Shown one piece after another: positions 1-12,206 of a stretch of DNA of 64,000 nt (the first letter of the stretch is position 1; each line of letters starts with the position of its first letter). The notes beneath the pieces were generated by a model. The model searched no databases and was not told the DNA's origin. It worked only from the letters and a program-made list of their open reading frames with translations. This DNA comes from Trifolium pratense. Its lineage: Eukaryota; Streptophyta; Magnoliopsida; Fabales; Fabaceae. A program made the position numbers and the translations under genes. The DNA lies in contig NC_060062.1 of NCBI RefSeq assembly GCF_020283565.1, positions 25,976,251-26,040,250 on the forward strand, given 5' to 3'.

Positions 1-51
1 TGGGTTTCTTAATATGTGAAAAAATTTGAATTTTTTTGGTGTGATCTATAG

Positions 52-3000
52 GTAAACACTCGTCAACAAACCAATCGTGATCCGAAGGGCAAGAAGAATT
101 TAGGGACTTTCCAGCAAATGTGTCAGGTTTCTGATTTTTCAGCAAAGATCATGTGATTGTTTTGTTGGTTTTTCATTTTGTGTTTTGTTTTGTTAGTTTG
201 ATTTAATTTGGTTTGTAAACAAAGAAAAAAAATGGAAACTTGATATTGGGTTTTTTGGAGTGAAGGAAAAATTGGTATTTTTTTATATTTTGTTGTTACT
301 TTTGTTATATTGGAATGGGCATTGCTATTTAGTAAGAAAGATCTACACAAGAAACAGAAGAATCCATAAAAATAGAGAATTTGACCAATCAGAAATTGGC
401 TATAACCATAGAGTGGTTATAATTTGTACTAAGTGTTAAATGTTGCTACAAAGGATTCTTCATTCTTCTCTTTCTTGCAAAGAAATTTCTTACTAAATAG
501 CATTTTCCTATTGGAATTAGTTGATTAGTGATTGTGGTTATGGGAATGCATTGTGTAGGTTGTGAAACATGAGGGGTGGGAGCGATTGTATGGAGGCTTG
601 ACACCATCACTTGTCGGTACAGCTACATCTCAGGTGAGCTAATTTCAACTGATTTTTTTGGTGATATGTTGGTTTTTGAGTAAATCAACATTTTATTAGT
701 CCTTGAAATTGTAAGTCTCAGCCAATTCAGTTCTTCAAAGTTGCGAAAAGACAGTTTTTTAGTCTCTTAAATTGAACAATGTTGGTCAATTCAATCATTT
801 TTTCAAATTTAGCATCACAAATTTAAAGGTTCTATGTTTGTATGGATGCAGCAAGTCAATACGGAGTATATAGTTTTTTCGTTGGTTTAGATGAATGTTT
901 ATTAAAGAGATATTTTGATGGAGAGACTAAATTGATTGACGTTCTCTAATTTAAAGAACTAATTTGTTTATTTTCGTAAACTTGAGGGCAAAATGCTGAT
1001 TTACTCATTGGCTTTTATGTCTCAGATTGCCCCTTCTTAACTTTGTAATCATACGATGTGTTTTGTGTGTTTGATTTCTTGATATTTCGCATTTGGTTGT
1101 TGAAGGAGTGAGGAAACTATAATTATGCAGTACTTGTATCTGATTTCTTATGTTTTGAGCATATTCACACTTTTTGTTTGTTTGCTAAGAACAAGATTGA
1201 TACGGTGTAGGTTCTTGTAAAGCTTAAAGCTTTACTCATGCCGAATATCCATAGTGCCTTTGACTCCACCAAGTTAATGAGACAAATTTGAAAATAACAA
1301 AAAACAAGTTTCCTATTGAATTATACAGATAATTCTAGATATTGAATTTGTTTTTGATGTTGGACAGTCTGTGATATTACTCTTTTTTCTTTCTTAGATC
1401 AAAATGAATTGAAGTTATATAAGTAATGGATCCTGATTGATGGATTTTCTAACAACCTGTTCAATTTTTTGTATAAGTTTCCACTTATATAATTTCTGCA
1501 ATTTTATGGTACAGGGTGTTTACTATTATTTCTATCAAATATTCAGGAACCGAGCTGAAGCAGCAGCACTAGAGAAGAAAATGCTAGGCACCGGTGATGG
1601 TTCAGTTGGAATGCTTTCCTCGCTTGTTGTTGCTGCGTTATCTGGGTAAATTTTTTTACTTTGAAAGTAAAGATAAATTAATCAAATTACTCACATGGTA
1701 TGACTCAAATTACTCGATAAATCTTTCATGCAGCTGCGTTAACGTGCTCTTGACAAATCCCATATGGCTAGTTGTTACTCGCATGCAGGTGATTACCATT
1801 AGTTGATTTTCACCTCCATTAAAATAGGATATAAACAAGTCTTACATTCATTTTTTGTATTTATTTTTCCCCTAAAAGGTGTGTTTTTTTTACTGTGCAG
1901 ACACATAGAAAAGAGTCGAAGAGAGCCCTCACTGATCCACGGTTGTCAGATGCCATTAAACAATCAACACTTTCTACTATTGAGCCTCGTGCTTATGGAA
2001 CTAGTCATGTGGTAGGTAAAGTCTATCTTTATTGATAGCCTCCATATCCATAACCTTATTATAAAATAATTACTAGTATGGCATAATCGATGGCAGTCTT
2101 GTTAAGTTTTGCTAGTTGGCTTGTTACCAATGACGATTTTTGGTGACTTAACCTTATAGCCATAGATTCAAGACTCTTGCTTAGTGTGCTAAATTCTGTA
2201 TCATTATCGATCAGAATATGTGTTTTTAAAGTATTTCAATGAATTGATCGATAATTCATAATTATAATGTTTTCCTTATCATACACCGAATTTTTATATA
2301 AGCTCCCTTTATAAGTATAATAAGATTCTCATACATATTTGCAGATTCAAGAAGTTTATGATGAAGCTGGTGTTTTAGGTTTCTGGAAGGGCGTGTTACC
2401 AACATTAGTCATGGTACGTTGGTAAATGGTAGTGAATTTTTTTCACGCTAAGGGATTTTTAATGATTGGTTGTTACCTATCTCAGGTTAGCAATCCTTCC
2501 ATACAGTTCATGCTGTATGAAACCTTGTTGGCGAAGTTGAAAAGAGGACGTGCTAGTAATAGCGTAACTGCAATAGAGGTATTTTCTCATTTCACTCACA
2601 TATTTTCTATTATGTTAGTTTTAAAATTTTCACAACATTGCCAGACTAAATATTGTTTTGTGTAACTAGATATTTCTTCTCGGAGCTATCGCTAAGCTTG
2701 GAGCTACGGTGGTGACCTATCCTCTTCTTGTTGTCAAGGTATATCATACCAGTTTTTTGCATTGTGGTGGCTCTATCTGGCTATATGAAATCATAATCTT
2801 AGCAGCATAAAAAAAGATGAGCAATTAAATATAATAACTCTTAATCCAGAGGTCAAGGATAATGGTAGAAAGTAGAAACTACAATTGGCCATGGTCATTT
2901 TTTTGCTAGTCGGCAGGTGACTATGGATTAGTATTCAAAGAAGGGAGTATGGATCGTTTTGAACATCCGATAAATGAAACCAAGAAATTATCTGAATACA

Positions 3001-5309
3001 ATTTTGGGATTAAAATTGCTAGAATATGCCATGAATTTGCCTCTTGGTATTATCTAGGACTTATAACATCAATATGGTAATGATGCTAGATGGAACTTTG
3101 AAATGTTGGAATGATGATTATTTATGCATTACTTGAAAATAATGAATTATTTGTTTTTATGATACATGTGTCCAATACTGTTAGTAATTTGTTAAATGTT
3201 TTTGACAAAATATAAACGGCGGTCATGATAGGGATTTGGGTATTACTGGGTTCCAAGTCCCATATCCATTAGTATGGCTCGGTGGAGTATTTAAGTAGCT
3301 TGGTTCTTCCCCCTGATACTAGCTTTTAAGGAAGGGTTCCCCAAGTGCTTGAATACATATACACTGGTATCAAAGCCTGGTTGTCGATGGCTCAAAACGG
3401 GCTACAGAGATGACCATAGAGGTCGAGTAAAGCATCGTAGAATGCAGCTTCCGAAACATCAACTCTCACATACATTGCTATAATAAGGACTTGGGTTTAA
3501 TGTCGTGTCCAAGTCCCACATCGAGTAGTATAGGATGCTTGGTGGAGTATTTAAGTGGTTTGGTTCTCCCCCCTTGATATCTAGTTTTTAAGGGAGGGTT
3601 TCCCAAGTACTTGAATACTTGTCAGTTTATTTAGTATAGGATACTTGAATACTTCTTGTTATTTGTTCATATACTCAATAGTCAATAATCAATATGTCTC
3701 GTTTCTTAAATCCATCGTGTGTCAGCATATCCTTCTTGTTTGTGATGTAGTTGTTCATTATTCTTAGGACTGAACGGACGAGAGGAATTGACAAAAGTAG
3801 ATAAGGAATGTACAGTCCAACATATTGTTCTGAATCTGTTACTTTTGTTGCTATTGCAGGCAAGGCTTCAAGCTAGGCAGGTTAACAATGGAGACAAGAG
3901 ACACCATTATAAAGGTTTAACTTGTGACAATCTTTTCTTACATACCATGCAATTGCTGCGTGTTTTATCTGTACTTCTGGTTTTCCAAAAGTGATGTTAT
4001 GAGCCTGCATTGCTTGAGTTAGATGTCATGTGTCCATCTAGGACTAAATTGAAATAATAAATAAACTTTTTTAAACTATGATTTTCAATCGAAATGCTCA
4101 AGCACAATTCTGTAGTGCTATTGATAATAAAATGCAGTGTTTTAAATCACGAGTCTTAAAACCTCAATTAATACAAGGCTCATCAATATTGGTCCATGGA
4201 ACTCAAAGGTTCGAGAGCTTTAAGGTGAGCTAAGTTTGATTGTATAAAACAAATGCTCATTTGAAGCTCTTCAATCAGTATAGTCGTGAGACGACTTAAT
4301 TAGTATGTGGTTGCTTACAAAACTTAAACGCGGTGGCTACGGTTTTTCGGTTTTGTCTTCCTTATATGATTGCTCTTTGGACCTTAAAATTGTCAGGGTG
4401 GGTAGTCTAGTGCACATGAAGTATTCAACTATGCATGTTAACTACAAAAGAAGTATTGCAACAGAAAATTACATTTCTTAAATTTGTTTTAACGTTTTCA
4501 TTTCTTTATCAGTTTAGTTCCAAATGAACATGTAGTTTTTGCATCAATATGCTGATGTCATTGATATGGCTATGTCAACATAAGGAAATATGTTGAATCC
4601 ATGTTTTTCTTGCCCTTAATAATTTGGGCAGTGTTAAGTAATATACATGAAGCATTAACACGAACACTGATATCGACACATAGACAACAATGATAATTTA
4701 AAAATATACAAGTGATTGTATATTTGTTGTATATAACTCTGTAAGTGTCATTGTGTGTATCGGTGTTGGGTCAGTGTCGTAGACACTCGTAACTACATAT
4801 AGGTTCAATGAAGGCATTCTTTTTTTTTTTTTTTTGGTCAGGTAGCCCAGTGGCTAGTGGCTACAATTTCAACATTAAGGTGAATAGGTGGAGTGTCCGG
4901 GGTTCAAACTCTAGCTCCTGCATATAAAATGTGATGTCCCTACCAACTGAGCTAAGCTCATGGGATTTAGCTCATGGGACAGATTCAATGAAGACATCCT
5001 AGTGAAAAATAACATCATAAAATTCATGTGGGGACTAGTTCAAAACTCTAGTGATTTAGGATTTAGGGATAAACAATTTTTGTATTCCATATTATTTCTC
5101 GATTCCACTCTGAAGTGACATGTTCTTCAAATTCAGGTACATGGGATGCTATTATTAAGATGATCCAGTATGAAGGTTTTAATGGATTTTACAAAGGCAT
5201 GGGAACCAAAATTGTACAAAGTGTTCTAGCTGCAGCTGTTTTGTTTATGGTGAAAGAAGAACTAGTTAATCAGACTCGTTTCTTGCTTTCCAAGCCAAAG
5301 CTTGTGTGA
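52..5309 (+). CDS. PXN: Peroxisomal NAD carrier (mitochondrial carrier family), 5' end outside window
   Basis: Ten exons join in frame: 52-126, 559-633, 1515-1645, 1734-1788, 1901-2011, 2345-2413, 2486-2578, 2670-2738, 3860-3914, 5137-5309, all with GT-AG borders. They give 301 residues; about 30 N-terminal residues should lie to the left of the window. Carrier signatures are visible in each third of the protein: VNTRQQT at the start, NPIWLVVTRMQ in exon 4, and YPLLVVKARLQ across exons 8 and 9. The G-F-[WY]-K-G motifs that close carrier repeats occur as GFWKG and GFYKG. The sequence agrees closely with my recollection of Arabidopsis PXN (At2g39970), including THRK after the second signature and GDKR in the third repeat. 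PXN is known to import NAD into peroxisomes in exchange for AMP and to support beta-oxidation. The 1.1-kb intron 8 holds a TRIM and the 1.2-kb intron 9 a SINE. The alternative is another peroxisomal adenylate carrier, which is less likely. Confidence 0.93.
3226..3624 (+). mobile_element. TRIM-like miniature LTR retrotransposon in PXN intron 8
   Basis: Two direct repeats of about 140 bp (about 3226-3363 and 3476-3624) share blocks such as CCAAGTCCCA, GGTGGAGTATTTAAGT and CAAGT-CTTGAATAC. Directly after the first repeat lies TGGTATCAAAGCC (3365-3377), a near match to the TGGTATCAGAGC primer-binding site complementary to initiator tRNA-Met. The internal part is only about 110 bp and codes for nothing. 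This is the layout of a terminal-repeat retrotransposon in miniature. I find no clear target duplication, and the two LTRs differ at many positions, so the insertion is old. Confidence 0.75.
4821..4980 (-). mobile_element. tRNA-derived SINE in PXN intron 9
   Basis: Read on the - strand, it has a tRNA-like A box (TTAGCTCAGTTGGTAGGG), then a B box (AGTTTGAACCCC), an unrelated body, and a 3' poly(A) tract of about 15 (the T run ending near 4835). It is flanked by a 20-bp imperfect direct repeat, 4801-4820 and 4981-5000, which match at 17 of 20 positions. That is the target duplication expected of LINE-assisted retroposition. Confidence 0.8.
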
Positions 5310-5560
5310 TTGGAAAATCACTTATTTTTAGTTTTCCACAGATTGATAATTCAAGAACCATCTGCATTTGGCATATTCAATTTAATCATGGGAAATTGAT
5401 TGTGGTATTGGAAAGCTTGTATAACTCATTTAATAGGAGATTATAATATGGCTTTAAACTTTATTATGATTTAAGACACGTTTTCAAATGGAAAGATGTG
5501 TTTAAACTTTATATTTGTAGTCCTATTGAAAGTTGTAGTACTATTTTTTATCGGAAAAAG

Positions 5561-5786
5561 GCTAAACAGGGCCCTGAGACAATGGTTAAGGATACAAAAA
5601 TAGTAATATAATATTGAAAGTAGTACTTTTAATCGAAATTTTAAAAAAGAATCTTTTCTACTAAATTTTTTGCTTTTGTTTCCGTAACTTTTTTTTTCCG
5701 GTTTTTCACCACCAGTTTAATGTGGTTCCGGGGTCAGTTCTGGCATCAAGTGTTTTCGTAACTTTTGTTTCCTTAGCCATTTCTCG
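5561..5786. mobile_element. Possible degraded relative of the MULE-type MITE at 16276
   Basis: The left edge GCTAAACAGGGCCC, followed by GGTTAAGGATA, resembles the terminal inverted repeat of the MITE at 16276-16460. On the right only CCTTAGCCAT-like sequence remains as a weak inverted partner. No target duplication is visible. Confidence 0.3.
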
Positions 5787-7229
5787 TATAAAATATAAAT
5801 CTATGTTCACTATATGAAAATTGGGCAAAGTCTAATGTGCACAAATGTGTTAGGTCTTGCACCATACACAATAGTGAGAGAGTGGTTAGAAGATAAAAGT
5901 AAAAGAGGTTGTCCACCATACACAACTTATATGACTGTGTTCATGTTAGAAAAAGCCTGAAAATGTGGTATTTTTTGTTGAATCAAATTGTATATTCATA
6001 ATCCTATTGATCATAGCCAAATTATCTTGCTAATTGATGAGAAAGAAGGGACCATGCAACTGCACAACACACATAGAATATTTTGTACTCTTGCTGATTT
6101 TAAATATAAGCAAAAAAAAAAAATTTTAAATTCAGTGAATCAATGAATCTGAAATGAATTTGAAAGGTTGTTTTTCGGCTTATATTTGAAATTTAGAGAG
6201 TATTTTCAATGATATCTTTCTACCTTCTTTTTTTCCTATCATATCGATATCGTTGTTCATTTCCTTTCCAAAATAATGAATTTGTATTTTTCAATTTCAT
6301 GTTCTTCTCTTCCCTTGAAGCTTACAACTATTATTTTCCTTTACTACTTGCTTTTGAAGTTTAATTCTTAGTATATCATTCTAAAGAGAATGAATGCTCT
6401 TCTTTGATAACATATTATTTTCCTATCATATTGTTTTTCAGATTTCCATCTCCGGTCAATTTTTTCTCTAGAGGAATCTCAACCATCAACTTCTTTTTTG
6501 TAGCACATTGTTCAATTAAAACTAGTACCAGGTCCAAAGTTGCTTTGGAGGATGTTTCATCTTTGGAGTTTTTACTCTGCTGAACCAACTTTGTCATCTA
6601 AAAAATCATAATATAAGTCAATGATAACAATAATAAAGAATGACAATTACAAAAGGAAAAAAGAGAAACTATAGAGGACAGCGTGCCTTGAAGGACACTC
6701 AAGAAAATCAAAAGGATGAAGAATGTCACTAACAATACTACCAATCCTACTATGAATAATTTTGAAGTTATTCTGTAGCAACAAAACATGACACAATGTT
6801 ACCCTTTGTAACCACACTACAAACTTAACTATTTGGCAAAATAGAAGTGGATATATATCTAATTTATAAAGTCACTTACACAATTTGACTATTTAAGCAG
6901 TATGAGGAGAACTTTGTTGTAGATTTAGCTTTAATAAAATCAACATTATTTCTCTGAACTAAGCAAATCTGTAGAAATACAAGTACACCAAAGTTTGATG
7001 TTAGAATTCCCATAAAATTATAATCCAACATCACACACATAAAAGTCATTATCATTGTTACTTCTTTTAACATTTTCCTCTTTCTAACTATGAAATAAAA
7101 CCATCGAATACCACAAGTATAGCAACCACATTAGTCCAAACATTACAAATAAAGTTCACTCACATACAGACACAGTCACCTATCATTAACTACAATAGGA
7201 TAATTAAAGAAATAACATGAGTTAACTCT

Positions 7230-7392
7230 AAATGTTTGGTCTAGTGGTAAAAAGACATGTCTTGAATTCGAGAGGTCCTGGGTTCGAGCCCTGCTAGTAT
7301 CTTTGTAAGCGTTCTTTGAGCCTAAAATCCTCTCTGTCTTGGACTGGGACATCATCCCCTCACCCTAAATTTCCCTTATCATCTAAAAAAGA
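7230..7392 (+). mobile_element. tRNA-derived SINE
   Basis: It carries an A box-like TGGTCTAGTGGT at about 7237-7248 and a B box GGGTTCGAGCCC at about 7280-7291. A pyrimidine-rich body follows, with a short A-rich 3' end (CTAAAAAAGA). The spacing of the two boxes is tRNA-like, but a tRNA cloverleaf cannot be drawn and the body continues about 100 bp past the B box. That makes it a SINE rather than a tRNA gene. Confidence 0.6.
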
Positions 7393-7747
7393 AACTTTCA
7401 TTGATTTAAATTATCCTTCTATGACACTGTCAACACCTTTCTTCAAGTACTTTTAATTTGTTTTTATGAAAGAGTGATAAAATCAATTGCATATTTATAT
7501 ACCACACACGAAACATTGGGAGAAAAAAATGCTAAACGAATCATCACGAGAGCCAATGTAAAAGCAATGTAGAACCATCACGAGAATATAATATTATAAT
7601 AATATTATTTTATTAAAATTTGGTGAAAAAGACAAAAATAACCCTAATTTAAATAGTATGTGTCAAAAAAAGGGTAGAAAGGGAATTTTACATTATCTTT
7701 TTTTTTTTTTGTGAATTTACATTATCTATTTTTATTAGATTTATTAT

Positions 7748-8310
7748 GGGTCTGTTTGTTATAGATTAAAAAAATTGTAATTTTTTTTATGTAAAATAAT
7801 TTAGGATTAGTTTTTAAAAATTTTATAAAAAAGTAATTTTATTTTGTGTTTGTTTTTTATAGTAAGAATGACTAAATTAATCTTTAATTTGTTTAGATAT
7901 AATGTAAAAGAGATTTTTTTATTATAAAATATGTTTCACCCTTTATTTTATTTTCTTGGTTTATGATGTTGACAATGAGGATCTAACCTAGAATTTTATG
8001 CATACAATTCAAACCCTTCACCACTATACCAAACTTAGTGGCTTTAAGTTTCACCCTTTAACATTTATTTTTCCTCATCTAAAAAAAATCTATTATTTGA
8101 AAAGCTACTCTTAACAGCTTATCGTTTTTATCTGTTTTTTGATTATTTTTAAAATTCTATTTTTTTTAAAAAAAATTTAAAAAATCTATAACAAACAATG
8201 CAAAATATTCAAAAGTGATTATTTTTATTAAAAAAATTAATTTTTTTTTTAAAATAAGCTATAACAAAATACGATTTTTTTTAAGATTTTATTTAATCTA
8301 TAACAATATA
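7748..8310. mobile_element. Degenerate palindromic MITE candidate
   Basis: The left edge GTCTGTTTGTTATAGATTAA has inverted counterparts at about 8185 (CTATAACAAACA) and at about 8291-8305 (TTTAATCTATAACA). The interior is almost pure A/T. The structure suggests a nested or partly deleted MITE with a right terminus too decayed to define. Confidence 0.4.
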
Positions 8311-8483
8311 TAAAAAGGATAGGTGAGTTTGGGATGAACTTTTCAATATACCTATTTTACCCTTGACTTAGTTTCACAACTTCCATTAACTAATCAATTT
8401 AAAAAATAAATTCAAATCATAAAAATGTGAATAAGTGGCAAATGGATTGTCTATATATGAATGATTACCAACTTAATACTACA

Positions 8484-8664
8484 TCTATACTATATAAAAA
8501 ATAATAGAAATATTTTTAGTGTCGATTTTTCATAATATCAACAATATCCTTATTTTTTTAGCAATAAAAATATTTTATTAACAAATTCATCATATCATAA
8601 AACATTTTTTTGGACATAAGTTAGACACAGGCAGGCGCGTGAACGCGCCTGTCTGGCCCGCTAA
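8484..8664 (+). mobile_element. Short non-autonomous Helitron
   Basis: The 5' end reads TCTATACTATATAAA, like plant Helitron 5' ends. The 3' end has an 8-bp GC-rich hairpin (CAGGCGCG at 8632-8639, TGAA loop, CGCGCCTG at 8644-8651), nine further bases, then CTAA at 8661-8664. The element sits between A (8483) and T (8665), the A^T target typical of Helitrons. At 181 bp it is far too short to encode a Rep/helicase. Confidence 0.7.
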
Positions 8665-8943
8665 TAAATTTAATAAATCCAATCATATTCTGACACATAA
8701 CTCATCCAATCACATAAATGTATTTATAAAGCCGAAAAATAATAAAATGTGATTGGACCAAAACCTTAAAATGACGTGCATAATTTTTTTCTGATGTAAT
8801 AATAATAAAAAAAGTTTGCAAGAGAAAGAAGTGTACGCAATACACACATAATAATAACAAAGGTTTATTCACTGAACTGAAAAAACCCAATTCTCATTTC
8901 TTTCAATTGGGTCAAGTGAAGTCTTAGCGAACAATTCCAAAAA

Positions 8944-9882
8944 ATGGCATCCAAAGGACAGAAAAAAGCCAATCTTTTAGATCACCATTCTATCAAGCAC
9001 ATTCTTGATGAATCTGTTTCTGAGGTTTGTTAAACCCTAACCATTTCGATCTTGTTGATTTTTGATGATTTTTTTTATTGTTTTGTGTTTGATTGAGTTT
9101 TATGATTACTAATTGGGATTGAATTGGTTTGAATTTTGGATTTTAGGTTGTAACGGGTCGTGGGTATGTTGAAGATGTGAGATTGAGCAATGTGAGGTTG
9201 TTGATTGGGTCTGTTATCATTGTTATTGCTCTCTTCGCTCAGTTTTATAAGAAGAAGTTTCCTGAGAATAGGGATTTTCTTCTTGCTTGCATCGCCTTAT
9301 ATCCTTTTTATTGTGTTTTTATTTATTTATTGTGCTTTTTTAATTTTTTAAAAAGTTTGCTTGATGTTATTGTATTATTGTTTATTTTAGAGAGGGGAAA
9401 ATTGGGTTGTTTTTGTTATGATTTTTTTTGGATTGGGATATTTGGATGAATAAACATCTAAAGTTAAGGTTATTTCAAAATTGGAACTTTTTTGTTTTGT
9501 GCGTAGCTATGAAGCGCAAACACTATTCGGATTAGACGTGTCATAGTGTCGGACACGCGTTGACGACAGACATGACACATGATTATACTGAATTATGTCA
9601 ATTTTTCTAATTATTATCGGTGTCGACGTGTCAGTGTCGTGGCCGTGCTTCATAGGTTTGTAGAGGTGTGTGTGTGTGTGCGCGCGTGTTTAAAAGTAGC
9701 GTAAAGGGTTTTAAATAAAGGTTTGTGATCACGAATTGGCCTCCGGCTTAATAATTTTTTATGTTGCCGAAACCGTAACTCTAATGGGACTGTTGTTGAG
9801 GACTGTTGGCCACATTTCACCGCAAAGATTGTGATCCGACTGCAACTGTTACCCACGTGACCGTTATTTAGAACCCTGGTCG

Positions 9883-9915
<33 letters not shown>

Positions 9916-12206
9916 CGAATTCGAAATGAGCAATCCACAATTAACTCTTTAAAATAGGGTGGGATTTGGGAATTGTTTTAGTTGAAAGTTGTTGAGGTTC
10001 TTGGCTAAATGAATTTGATGCTTAATGTGAAGACGGAAATGGGATTGCCTGTGTTTATAAGTTTTACTCATTGTTGTTTGGTCGATCCTTGACTCTCTCG
10101 TACATATGTAATCTTCAATGGATTGTTGCAGCTGATCATATACACTAAGGAGAAGAACGCCATTCTGTTTACTTATCCTCCAGCTGTAAGTTTCTGTTTA
10201 CTTGGCTAAGGCACCTCCCTTTAATTATAAATTTTATTTAAATATGGAGAGTAAGGGTGTGTTTGGTAACACAAATAAGCTAGCTTATAGCTTATTATAT
10301 GAGCTTATAAGCTTGTTTCAAAAAATTAGAGGTGTTTGGTAACAAGCTTTTTGTACTAGCTTATAGCTTTTTTTCAGATGCTATTTCAAGTAGCATTTGA
10401 GCTTATAGCTTATAACTTTTTACACTTTATTCCATTTTTACCCTTTAATTTAATAACTACCCACTCTAAAAAATAAACTACCCACTATCAATTATGTAAT
10501 TTTATATTTAATAACCACTTTAAAAGCTAATTTTACCAAACACTTTAATTTCAATAAGCTAGCTTTTCAGCTATCAGCTATAAGCTAGCTTTTTAGCTAT
10601 CAGCTAGCTTACCAGCTATCAGCTAACTTATAGCTTATTTTTACCAAACAGACCCTAAATGCTTTGTTTGACTTGCATTGCTTTGGTGACCTGTCTTTCT
10701 AAGTCTCTTAAATTTGAGGCTCCGTGTACCTCCCTCAAGGGGTGGGTAACTAATAGATATCATTCCATTCTGCTGATGTTGAATGCGAAAATCGTAGAGT
10801 ACCTTTGAAACACGTAATCTATACCACTCCGCATAATGTTTAATGTGTGGTGTTTTATGAGCCATTGACTTCAATTAGTTAAAGGTTATAGAGTATATAT
10901 ATTTTAGATGTATATTCAAATTTGATAATAAAACAATGTCTAGATGTTTTCTAGCCCCTGTTTTGTGCACTGATTATATTATTGTTTCACCTGGCAATTT
11001 TAATCCACTTCCAGTTGTGTCTGTTAAAGAGAGGGTATACATTTGTCTTATTGTTTCTTTTGGTCTTTTGTGCCATAGTAAGGCGCCTAAAGATAGTAAG
11101 ATACATACAAATACAATAATTTGAACATATCTGTTTCAGCTCAATAGCCATGATAGCTGAAACTATTCTTTGTTTATTAAGCGAGTATTCGAGTAATGTG
11201 TATTTGATATTTAGTGTTATGAAATAGTTGTGTTTTAACATTTTATGATGTATGGGTAAAATGTAATTTGGTATCAGTGTATCATTTCTCTCTATCCTTT
11301 TGTTGAATTTCAATTTATGTTGATAAAAGTTGCAACAGGATTATTCTTTACATCCTTGGGTTAAACAAGGCAAACAAACTAATTATGCAAACCATGGCAT
11401 GTCTTTAGGTTGGAAATTTGACCATGATAGATGCTTTATCTTTGTTATTCTGACTTTCATTAATTTTCTTATGGAATTTGAGTTAACCCAAATTGCTAAA
11501 ATTCTTTATGGTTTTAGTTGCTTTGAATCTTAATTTGGATGTTGCTTCCTTTTCCAATAGTGAATTAAAGAGGGTAATTCATGACATCTGTTTGATTAGT
11601 TTCACATGTAATGATGCAAACTGTTTACTTTAGACTGTAGATATTTCATGTGTGTATCTTTGTAGTGGCTTCCTGTGACAGAATATGCTATTTTCATTTA
11701 TCTAAATATATTTAGGTTTGTCGTTGAACTGCGTCTTCATCAAGTAATGTGTTATTCTCTCAGCAGAAGTTTAAGACATACATAAATTATGAGTATCATG
11801 TATTCCAACTTAGTTTTTATTTCTTTATTTCAGGGTTCCTTTACCAGTACCGGTTTGGTAGTTTCCTCCAAATTACCCAGATTTTCTGACTTGTACACGC
11901 TTACCGTAGAAAGCGCAGATCCAAAATCAATTTCTGCAAATGAACCAGTACATCTTACCAAAAGCGTTACCGAGTGGTATTTCTCTCTTTCCTTGCATCC
12001 CTTAAATGAATGTTCATACATTGACACGGGACATATATGAATCAGTATTCATGTGTGCACTGTTTTATGGTAATCAAAATTCATCAACCTGTTTTTGTTT
12101 GGATTGCAGGTTCACTAAGGATGGAGTCTTAGTTGAGGGCCTCTTCTGGAAGGATGTTGAAGCTCTGATTGCTCAATACACGAAAGAACCAAAGAAGAGC
12201 AAGTGA
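8944..12206 (+). CDS. SPC25: Signal peptidase complex subunit 2 (SPC25)
   Basis: Five exons: 8944-9024, 9147-9298, 10104-10185, 11834-11976 and 12110-12206, giving 184 residues. The start is the first ATG of an exon beginning MASKGQKKANLLDHHSIKHILDE, as I recall for plant SPC25. Two membrane spans are clear (about residues 45-61 and 71-91) separated by KKKFPENRDF, followed by TKEKNAILFTYPP, a soluble C-terminal domain, and a Lys-rich tail (EPKKSK). The family forms the non-catalytic 25-kDa subunit of the ER signal peptidase complex. Intron 2 (9299-10103) has AT-AC ends with U12-type signals, and it is the only junction that restores the LYVIFNGLLQLIIY span in frame. Intron 3 contains a Tourist-type MITE. 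It lies downstream of PXN in the same orientation. Confidence 0.95.
9299..10103 (+). other. U12-type AT-AC intron of SPC25
   Basis: The intron begins ATATCCTTT, exactly the U12 AT-AC donor consensus. It contains TCCTTGAC (10086-10093) matching the U12 branch site, with the branch A about 11 nt before the terminal AC at 10103. Joining 9298 to 10104 gives GCC TT|A TAT GTA and continues the conserved membrane span. No GT-AG pair gives an in-frame product with these residues. Two TG/CG microsatellites lie inside, near 9665-9690 and 9884-9917. Confidence 0.88.
9884..9917. repeat. TG/CG dinucleotide microsatellite
   Basis: An alternating GT run passes into a GC run inside the AT-AC intron. A similar shorter tract sits at about 9665-9690. 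Alternating purine-pyrimidine sequence of this kind can adopt Z-DNA and is prone to length change. Confidence 0.8.
10255..10655. mobile_element. Tourist/PIF-type MITE in SPC25 intron 3
   Basis: The termini GGGTGTGTTTGGTAA and TTACCAAACAGACCC are inverted repeats with one mismatch. They are flanked on both sides by TAA (10252-10254 and 10656-10658), fitting the 3-bp target of PIF/Harbinger elements. The 401-bp interior is filled with many short inverted AGCTAGCTTATAGC-like blocks and encodes nothing. Confidence 0.75.

Larger units (their letters stand above)
5310..8483. other. Intergenic, no supported gene
   Basis: AT-rich spacer between PXN and SPC25. Short open frames near 6415-7073 on the - strand show no domain I recognise and no splice structure. 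The stretch contains a SINE at about 7230-7390, an imperfect palindromic MITE remnant at about 7748-8310, and a possible relic of the 16276-16460 MITE family near 5561-5786. Confidence 0.6.

Noticed and set aside
7237..7300. tRNA gene
   Set aside because: A and B boxes are present, but no cloverleaf can be formed and the sequence continues as a SINE body.
10126..10131. TTGCAG as a normal acceptor for SPC25 exon 3
   Set aside because: It would drop the conserved VIFNGLLQ residues, and no GT donor downstream of exon 2 gives a matching phase; the AT-AC pair fits exactly.
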